This document shows positions 57,901-64,000 of a stretch of DNA of 64,000 nt, piece by piece; the stretch's first letter is position 1, and each line of letters begins with the position of its first letter. The notes below the pieces were generated by a model. The model was not told the DNA's origin. It did no database searches and saw nothing but the letters and a program-made list of their open reading frames with translations. The stretch spans positions 69,996,457-70,060,456 of the forward strand of contig NC_086374.1 in assembly GCF_036588685.1 (NCBI RefSeq), in the 5' to 3' direction. Both the position numbers and the translations under genes were made by a program. Origin of the DNA: Mytilus trossulus. Its lineage: Eukaryota > Mollusca > Bivalvia > Mytilida > Mytilidae.

Positions 57901-60900
57901 TTGGTAATTAGGCATCAATATATTTGTCAAACCTTCAAGGAATTTTACAAAACTTTGACAGAAGCTTTTTAACAGCTGTTATCATTAATGCTAGCAAGTT
58001 AAATGTATGGTTTTCACAAAATTAATCTATGTGACACACAGGGTTCAGGTTGAAAATCTTCACTTATTTAAACATAAATCTCCAGCAATTTTATTAATCA
58101 TTTTCAAAGGTAAATTAGTCTCAAGTAAAAAAAGTCTGTGGTATAGACTGTGCAAAAATTAAACAAACCCACACACAATTTTTTTTATGCAATAATATGA
58201 AGTTTGTTGATGAGTTCTACAATGATAGAAGACCTAAGAATTAATTACTGATTATATAGAATTCAAAATTTTTTCTCTTCAATTCTGAACAGTTTATGAG
58301 TTTAAATCTTGCAGTGTATATTGACATCAATACATGATTACTTAAATTTATTTTAGCCTCTGAAGTAGCAACCTTTGATGGAAAGTCCAGTATTAGCTAT
58401 GATTTATCAGTTGGTAACACTGGTCCCATGCCTTCTAATAATATCAAATTAAGATTTAAAACTAAAGAGCAGAACGGTGTCCTGTTTTATGCCTCTGGGA
58501 ATCAGCGAGATTACCTGTCATTAGAGCTTGTACAGGGAAGACTTGTGCTCCATATTGATTTAGGTTTGTATAATAACTACATATAGGTATCAAAAAATGC
58601 TGATGAGACAACTCTCCTCCAGAGACCTATGCCATAGAAATTTGCTACTACAAGTCACTGTATTGCTTTCAACAATGAGCAAAACTCATATTGTATAGCA
58701 AGCTTTAAAAGACTTGGGCCTGGATTTGAAAAATGAAAAACGATTCAAACAAGAAAACTTAAGATTTGATTTATGTACAAATCAATAAACAAAAGATAAG
58801 AAAAAAACAATTATGATATACAGCAACAAGCGACAAATATTAAATGTGTGTTCTTTTTGAAAGAAATCTATAAGTGGTTTACTGGAATATGTTTTGACAT
58901 CTTAAATGAATGTATATTAATGTGAAAAATGTAAATCATATAATTTGGAAGAAAAAAAACAATTGGGGAGATACATGTTGTATTTTTGGTATTTTCTATT
59001 AAAGGATCTACCGCAAATAACCCTGGCGCCACTAATCAGACTGGTGGTAATCTCCTTGACGACAGCCAATGGCATGATGTGATTATATGGAGAAATCGTA
59101 CTGATGTTCGACTGGTTGTTGATAGGCTGGAAACTTATTTTAAGACCAATGGTCTTTTCTACAGATTAAATTTAGACAGAACGGTAAGCAAAAAGAATGA
59201 AAAAAGTTTGCATAGTGCTTATTTTATTATCTAGGGGCACTTCCTGTATACAAGTTGATAGGACATGCAGCTGGAATAGGACACATTTTCAAGCTTGAAA
59301 ATATGTGGAGAAAGCTATCAGAAATATAGGATTAAATCAACAAGTTCCAATTAAAAGCCCTGTATTTTAATTCACAGGCAGATATCTCGCCGTAGGTAAA
59401 CATTGTAAAAAAATCATAGCCTCAAATATTCCAAATTCAAAAGTAAACTTTATTTCTCAGAAATTTGAGTTCAAAATGTGTGCTATAAAATATCGTAAAA
59501 GTATCATAGCCTCAAATATTCCAAATTCAATAGTAAACTTTATTTCTCAGAAATTTGAGTTCAAAATGTGTGCTATAAAATTAATGAGTCTCATACCATA
59601 ATTAAAACTAAGTCAATATATAAGAATTTTGTTGATGTGGTGTAAGTGTCAATGTGCCAGCCATTTAAGAACTACATCTAGAAATCATGCCAAATTTCAT
59701 AGAAAAAAATTATCATGGATGTGTAATTCAACATTAAAAACACCAATCCCATTCAATTGAGTACATTTGATTTTAGAACAAGTTACAAATGTGCTTCCCT
59801 AAATTTTTCATATGTCTATAAAAGTAATAATATACATGATATATATATCATTGAATGATTTTTATTCCCCACCTACGATAGTACTAGAGGGGCATTAGGT
59901 TTTCTGGTCTGTGCGTCTGTTTGTTCGTCCGTCTTTTCGTTCGTCTGTCTGTTACACTTCAGGTTAAAGTATTTGGTCAAGGTAGTTTTTGATGAAGTTG
60001 AAGTCCAATCAACTTGAAACTTAGTATACATGTTCCCTTTGATAAGATCATTCTAATTTAAATGCCAAATTAGGGAATTTATTCCAATTTCACGGTCCAG
60101 TAAACATAGAAAATGATAGTGCGAGTGGGGCATCCGTGTACTGTGGACATGTTCTTGTTTTTTTTATCATTTGTAGAATAGGGTATAATTGTCATATTTA
60201 TCATGTTTTTGTTTTAGATTTTCCTAGGAGGAGTTCCTACATTTAATGTTGAAGGTATTACAGTACGTCATAATTTTACTGGTTGCCTGGAAAATGTTGT
60301 ATTTGAAGGAAGTAAGATGATCAGTGATGCTAAGAACAGGATACCAGGTTACACAGTTGGTAACAGTCAGATAGCAACCATGTTTTCTTGTAAGGTAATG
60401 TTTGTTTATTTCCTGTTTTGTCAAAAAGTAATCATAATCTGTCTGAGATATATAAACAAATGCTGATTTCATGATTGAGAATTAATTTACAAAACTAGTT
60501 CAATTATTATTTTATTTCACTATAATTAAATGTATACCTTTAATATCATAAACCCTTATGAAATGATCCCAACAGAATAATCTAGTCAATCTTGACAAGT
60601 ATGCTAAAAGAATTTATAAGGAAGTTGTGTTTGCCTTCTAATGACATTTTTATAGAAAAGTTTCATATCATGATGAGATCTCTCAAACATCACACTATAA
60701 AACATGTGGTAACCTGTTATCATGGTTATGCTTGTTTTTTTAGAAGATAAAAAACCTAGAGTTCTAAAGGGAAATTTTGGTATTTTAAAATTTCAGTGAA
60801 ATTTGCTGACAAACTTATTTTTAAAAACAAGTGATTTATTCATTGTAAGAAATTTTCTTGTCAGTAAAAATGCTTTCAATTTTATAAAACCTGATGAATC

Positions 60901-63508
60901 CTTATCAACTAAAAAATATACTATTCTAGATGCTAACAAATTGCTGACTGACATTTTAATAATTTTGTTTTTAGATTGATGCACCATCACCAGCTACATT
61001 CCCTTCCATTGGATCCTATGTGAAATACACAAGTACGGAAATAGGATTGGCTGTTAGAATTAACTTTGATTTCCGTACACATGATCCTGATGGAATACTA
61101 TTTTTCCATCAGCTAGAGAAAGACAAAGGTGGTGGATTTATACAGGTAATATCAATGTTAAAAATGGTTAATGTGGAATCATTATTTGTCAGTGGATACC
61201 AAAATTTGTGGATTTCATGGGTACAGGTAATCCACAAAATTCAATGTTCACAAAGACAAATTTGATATAGGCTTGTATGTAAACCTCAGTAAAACCATGA
61301 AATTATATATCCATGAACATACAAGTTTTACTTTATCCTCAAAAATTGGTACCCTCGAAAATAAATGAATCCAATTAAACAGTATTTTTTGCCCATAGCA
61401 GCTAAAAAATATTTCCATGTTATATGTAAGTAAAGTGAATTTTAACTGGACCATTGGTCTTCCAAATATTGAATTTCTTATTGAATTATTTTAGAATTGG
61501 TTTATGTTCTTCCTCTACTATGACTTTATTTTGTGTCTTGTGTACTATTGTTTGTTTGTCATTTTCTTTTTTAGCCATGGTGTTGTCATTTTATTTTTGA
61601 TCTATGAGTTTAAATGTCCCTCTGGTATCTTTCGTACCTCTTTCAGGATGTGCAAATATATAAACTTTGATAGATCAGTGGAAAATGATGAAATACAGGT
61701 AGAATTTGCCTTTTTTTAATGAATTGACTGACTTCTCCTGGAATTTAAAAAGTGGTAGATGAACTTAAAATTTAAGTTCTATGTATTGTCTGACCCAGAC
61801 TGAAAATGTTTCCACAGATTTTTTTTTACTGAAGATAATTTCAATAATATGATAAAGAATGAATGATTTATATTTTCAGGTTGAATTCTTGAAAGGAAAA
61901 ACTGGTTTTGTTCAATACAAGTTACAGACCTCGGACCAAGAATCTTCTGCAGACACAATAGAAGATGTTGTAAGAAACAGTAAGTAAAGCTTCACATATA
62001 TTTTAACGTTCAGAGGTTAGTCTGTTCAAATAAAAGAACATTGATTGACAGGAAATCTTCATGAGGTTGATTGATGGTTGCTTTATGCAGCATCTAAGCA
62101 AAAAGGTATAGCACAGGGAGCTACATTAGGTGATAAAAAACATGTGGGAATTTCATTACTACAGGGAGATAACTTTGTAAAATCAGCTGAACGTTTTAAT
62201 CATGTTCTATTGTTAACATGGTTAAGTAAATATTTTAAAGTTTCTCAATGATCAAAATGAGTGCTTGTAGAACTGTCATATATCATATGAAATTCTCTAA
62301 TAAAGTTTATGGTTCAAGTTCAAGTTTTTTGAAATTTTTATAATTTTTTGTCAAAAGGTCAAAGAAAATAATTTTTCAAAATTTTATGAAAAACAAACAA
62401 GTAAAATTAAACATAGTCAAGGTGTTTGGTACCAAATTGAAATATTGTAAACATGACATTGATTAAGTAAAATTGCATATACTTCCATTACAGCTGCTGG
62501 AGATCTAACCAGTGGATTTGCTGATGGATTGTGGCACAAGTTCTCACTTCTACTTAATAATGAGAAACTAAATGTAACAATAGACAGAAATTCTAAAGTC
62601 TCTATTAGAACTATGGCTATTCAGGCTGGGTCTACATACTATTTAGGTAAGTACAGCTAAACAAGGATCATCTTTTGAAGTAGAAATAGAATATTTGAAC
62701 AATACAAGTAATAACTTTGTTTTTGTCCAAGATATAACTATCCTGTTGAATGCATTGTTCTCCTCGGAATTTAATGAAAGTGTCCATTTGTAAGCATGAA
62801 TGTGTCACCAAATATAGAAAAAAGACAGCTTTGAATTTAATACCCAATAAGTTAAAAGTATGATGTTTATAATTTGAAGAAGGCTGAGTTTATTCCTTCT
62901 ATTCAAAAAATTCTGGACCATAAAAAATTATGAAAAAGGTTCAACTTTGAATTACTTTATACAATAAACATTGTCTTTTTCAGACAATTTTTAAAAACTT
63001 TAAGATATGCATTTTATGATAAATCTATAAAGATCTTTTATTTATGTCTTTGAACTGCATACACTAAAGGATTGTATAATAAGGTTGGGGAAAAGAAATA
63101 AAATTTATGATCTGTAAGTAGTGGCACAGGGATTGCCTATGAAAATTCACAGAAAACATTATTTTAAATATCATAAAAATAATCAGATTATTGTGTATAT
63201 GTACCGTAGAGCCGGTAATTTTCGTAGGGTGTAAATTCTTGCTTATTTTCATGGATAGAAAAAAATTGCCAAAATAAATTCCTCCAATTTAAAAGTGTAC
63301 ATGCAAATTTATTGATAAAAGTTTTGAAGCTACCAAAATATTTTGTATACCTTTTTCAATGAAAATAGGGAAATTTTCACCCATGAAAATAACCTGCTAT
63401 ACAGTATCTTGTGTAACTAACATAAACCATAATGTATAAGTTGGTCATTTAGGTGGAGTTGGCTCTATAAGTATTAAAGGTAGAGTATTTAGAGGGATAA
63501 AAAAAGCG
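51830..63508 (+). CDS. Gene C: neurexin-IV / contactin-associated-protein-like gene, 5' part (partial)
   Basis: Exons recognised: 51830-51905, 53030-53182, 56479-56669, 57398-57539, 58357-58563, 59005-59183, 60218-60394, 60975-61145, 61880-61979, 62494-62646, and 63453 to an uncertain end near 63508. The frame is open throughout the first ten (1549 nt, 516 residues). Domains: signal peptide (1 to about 19), F5/8 type C domain bounded by Cys34 and Cys185, first laminin-G domain about 190-375 (closing cysteines 339 and 374), second laminin-G from 376 onward. Discoidin followed by laminin-G repeats is the order found in Nrx-IV/CNTNAP proteins, cell-surface components of septate and septate-like junctions. 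EGF, later laminin-G domains, the membrane helix and the cytosolic tail of that family are not seen and would lie beyond the window. Orthology is inferred from domain order, not from a search. Confidence 0.85.
52190..52510 (+). repeat. Possible SINE/LINE 3' end in intron 1 of gene C
   Basis: A balanced-composition stretch (CTAACCTGATCCTAGGGCAA, GATTAGACCCCCTTGATCTG) ends in four TTAG units. The tail suggests a retroposon; the body is not recognised. Confidence 0.35.
53030..53182 (+). CDS. Gene C exon 2: start of F5/8 type C domain
   Basis: Residues 26-76. Contains the domain-opening cysteine (DSDC), ALG, the NSNFWASSSS stretch and YKARL, all typical of discoidin domains. The donor ACAG|GTATTT is weak, but the next exon continues the domain in phase. 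Confidence 0.85.
53207..53345 (+). repeat. R1-like fragment in intron 2 of gene C
   Basis: GGAGATGTGGTACACTTG, TATGATTGCCAATGAGACGA and CAACCTTCAACAATGAGCAA, in R1 order but diverged. Confidence 0.55.
53672..54000 (+). repeat. R1 copy in intron 2 of gene C
   Basis: GTGGTATGATTACCAATGAG, ATAGGTCACTGTAGTGTATG, AATCAAACGAGAACACTACC and CCACTGAATTACAGGCTTCC. Confidence 0.65.
54091..56405 (+). mobile_element. Pearl-like / Helentron-derived element with four full 502-bp core units
   Basis: The same ends as 11659-13304: left hairpin AGCTCACCTGGCCCGAAGGG, right AAGGTGAGC plus AGGCTCTTTGGAGCCT hairpin and CTAG. The GTCC microsatellite is at 54137-54195. Core units start at 54204, 54706, 55208 and 55710; the first three are spaced exactly 502 bp and nearly identical, the fourth is more diverged, and a truncated fifth starts near 56205. 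It fills most of intron 2 of gene C. A 66-codon open frame recurs in the first three units only because they are nearly identical. Confidence 0.8.
56479..56669 (+). CDS. Gene C exon 3: core of F5/8 type C domain
   Basis: Residues 77-140, phase 1 in and 0 out. GAWTAS, QYLGIDLGG, IWTQGRQG and FYIAFSSDKTTWREY match the discoidin core (W, IDLG, tQGR, y.v.yS.D...W). Confidence 0.92.
57398..57539 (+). CDS. Gene C exon 4: end of F5/8 type C domain
   Basis: Residues 141-187: FGGNTNSD, VVARYIMIHPQRW, ISMRLELFGC. The last cysteine pairs with that of exon 2 in this family. Phase 1 out at A|GTAAGT. Confidence 0.92.
57602..57796. mobile_element. About 195-bp fold-back element in intron 4 of gene C
   Basis: AGCTGAACCATGAAGT, TTAGGTTAGGTAAACTACCC and TCCTTCAAG are inverted as GAAAGGAGGGTAGTATACCT, TACCTAA and ACTTCACGGTTCAGCT. 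The arms reach about 70 bases with indels; the loop is about 45 bases. Confidence 0.75.
58357..58563 (+). CDS. Gene C exon 5: first laminin-G domain, N-terminal part
   Basis: Residues 188-256. ATFDGKSSISYDL, IKLRFKTKEQNGVLFYASG and DYLSLELVQGRLVLHIDLG are characteristic laminin-G strands. Symmetrical phase 1-1 exon. Confidence 0.92.
58588..58810 (+). repeat. R1-like fragment in intron 5 of gene C
   Basis: GATGAGACAACTCTCCTCCA, TTTCAACAATGAGCAAAACT and AAACGATTCAAACAAGAAAA, diverged R1 order. Confidence 0.55.
59005..59183 (+). CDS. Gene C exon 6: first laminin-G domain, middle
   Basis: Residues 257-316: LLDDSQWHDVIIWRN and VRLVVDRLET, matching the laminin-G signature of D..WH.v.......l.vD. 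GTAAGC donor, phase 0. Confidence 0.92.
59413..59592 (+). repeat. 90-bp tandem duplication in intron 6 of gene C
   Basis: TCATAGCCTCAAATATTCCA recurs 90 bases apart (59414 and 59504), with the whole unit to GTGTGCTATAAAAT nearly identical. Confidence 0.9.
59866..60162 (+). repeat. GTCC-rich interspersed repeat in intron 6 of gene C
   Basis: Starts CCCCACCTACGATAGTACTA and includes AGAGGGGCATTAGG, a GTCTGT/GTCCGTC microsatellite and CAACTTGAAACTTAGTATAC. Ends near GGGGCATCCGTGTACTGTGG. It has the microsatellite-then-unique layout of the pearl-like elements but no core tandem units. Confidence 0.5.
60218..60394 (+). CDS. Gene C exon 7: first laminin-G domain, C-terminal part
   Basis: Residues 317-375: IFLGGVPTF, NFTGCLENVVFEG and MFSCK. 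The two cysteines (339, 374) form the usual closing pair of laminin-G domains. Phase 0-0. Confidence 0.92.
60975..61145 (+). CDS. Gene C exon 8: second laminin-G domain, N-terminal part
   Basis: Residues 376-432: ATFPSIGSYVKY, LAVRINFDFRTHDPDGILFFHQ. Phase 0-0. The acceptor follows TTGTTTTTAG. Confidence 0.9.
61535..61650 (-). repeat. R3 copy (reverse) in intron 8 of gene C
   Basis: TTGTTTGTTTGTCATTTTC, GCCATGGTGTTGTCA and ATGTCCCTCTGGTATCTTTC, the reverse complement of R3. Confidence 0.65.
61880..61979 (+). CDS. Gene C exon 9: second laminin-G domain
   Basis: 100 nt, residues 433-465: VEFLKGKTGFVQYKLQTSD then an acidic linker, ending phase 1 at A|GTAAGT. Confidence 0.85.
62097..62445. mobile_element. 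Diverged relative of the TTAA MITE 15141-15424, in intron 9 of gene C
   Basis: GGAGATAACTTTGTAAAATC, AGCTGAACGTTTTAA, TTCTCAATGATCAAAATGAG and AAGGTGTTTGGTACCA align in order with the 15141 element (GGAGATACCTCTGTAAAATC, AGCTAAACGTTTTAA, CTCTCAATGATCAAAATAAG, TAGGTGTTGGGTGCCA). The ends are degraded and TTAA is lost. Confidence 0.6.
62494..62646 (+). CDS. Gene C exon 10: second laminin-G domain
   Basis: Residues 466-516: FADGLWHKFSLLLNNEKLNVTIDRNSK and TYYLG, again the WH and vD laminin-G positions. GTAAGT donor, phase 1. Confidence 0.9.
63453..63508 (+). CDS. Gene C exon 11 (uncertain 3' end): end of second laminin-G domain
   Basis: An acceptor-like CATTTAG precedes a phase-1 frame reading GGVGSISIKGRVFRGIKKAW, which fits the laminin-G LGGv...F.G(C)i pattern but lacks the cysteine expected after FRG. 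Possible donors are weak (GTAGAG at 63479, GTGGTT at 63508). Without a donor the frame stays open to TAA at 63602 through a hydrophobic stretch. The end given is a placeholder. Confidence 0.5.
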
Positions 63509-63604
63509 TGGTTTCTTTACATCCCTTTTGTTCTCCTCTGCATCGTGTGCATTGTTTCACCTTTGAAATATGTTTATTTGTTGTCAAATTTCACCATGAT
63601 ATAA

Positions 63605-64000
63605 TATTGTTGATAATGAACTCTAATTTGCCTTGTTTTGAAAATATTAAGCATTTACTTCATGCATTCATGGTTGTTTTTCTTCCCCCTGATTTAATTA
63701 ACTGTCCTATGAAAAAACATAACATTTTACAAATACTATACATGTATTTCCCGTTCCTGAGGGAGATATGAAGATTTGTTCACCCAAGAATATTGATTGC
63801 CTGTGCTTCATTTACTTACTGAATATACTATATTAATTTGTATACGTTTGTTTTCTGATCTGCTTGTTTAAATAGTTAAACACGCCATAAAAGTACGGAT
63901 CAAAAGTAAATAAATAGTCTTTTTATTTTAACGCTTGAATAAATTTAAACACGGTAATGACTTATCTAACGCTATTTTAATTAAACAACTTTCAAAACAG
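63605..64000. other. Right end of window, no exon recognised
   Basis: AT-rich sequence after the last candidate exon of gene C. AATAAA occurs near 63909 but is not tied to a proven 3' end. The next CNTNAP-like exon presumably lies beyond the window. Confidence 0.45.

Overview
The window looks like nuclear DNA of an animal with long, AT-rich introns, GT-AG splicing and heavy short-repeat content. The repeat families (a pearl-like element with tandem core units, many short interspersed families, TTAA-flanked MITEs) are of the kind I associate with bivalve molluscs, most likely a mussel such as Mytilus. That assignment is from memory and was not checked by a search. No prokaryotic operon, CRISPR array, rRNA or convincing tRNA was found.

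Three protein genes can be supported, all on the + strand. Gene A (903-13838) and gene B (20984-39427) are tandem paralogues. Each has seven coding exons with the same intron phases (1,0,1,0,1,1), and each encodes a protein of about 430 residues. The layout is a signal peptide, a 4-cysteine module (exons 2-3), a 10-cysteine module (exons 4-5), a short stalk plus one transmembrane helix (exon 6), and a cytosolic tail (exon 7) carrying two PPPY motifs. I do not recognise the ectodomain family. The PPPY pair predicts binding to WW-domain proteins, for example NEDD4-family ubiquitin ligases. This receptor-like pair is the most interesting content of the window.

Gene C (51830 to the right edge) is the 5' part of a neurexin-IV / contactin-associated-protein-like (CNTNAP) gene. 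It has a signal peptide, an F5/8 type C (discoidin) domain, a first laminin-G domain and most of a second. The last recognisable exon (63453 onward) lies close to the right edge of the window, and the rest of the gene is beyond it.

Between and inside the genes lies repeat-rich sequence. There are two long elements with about 502-bp tandem core units, one in intron 6 of gene A and one in intron 2 of gene C. At least four MITE-like elements with TTAAGG-type ends are present, one of them nested in an older repeat. Other elements include a 3.6-kb element with CACTG termini and TGTTCA-rich subterminal arrays, two hAT-like short elements, fold-back elements, tandem duplications and many copies of at least five dispersed families (called R1-R5 here). 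The two unannotated gaps, 13839-20983 and 39428-51829, hold only such repeats and AT-rich sequence as far as I can see. Genes A and B probably arose by local duplication followed by independent repeat insertion into introns. Nothing suggests that gene C is functionally linked to them beyond adjacency.
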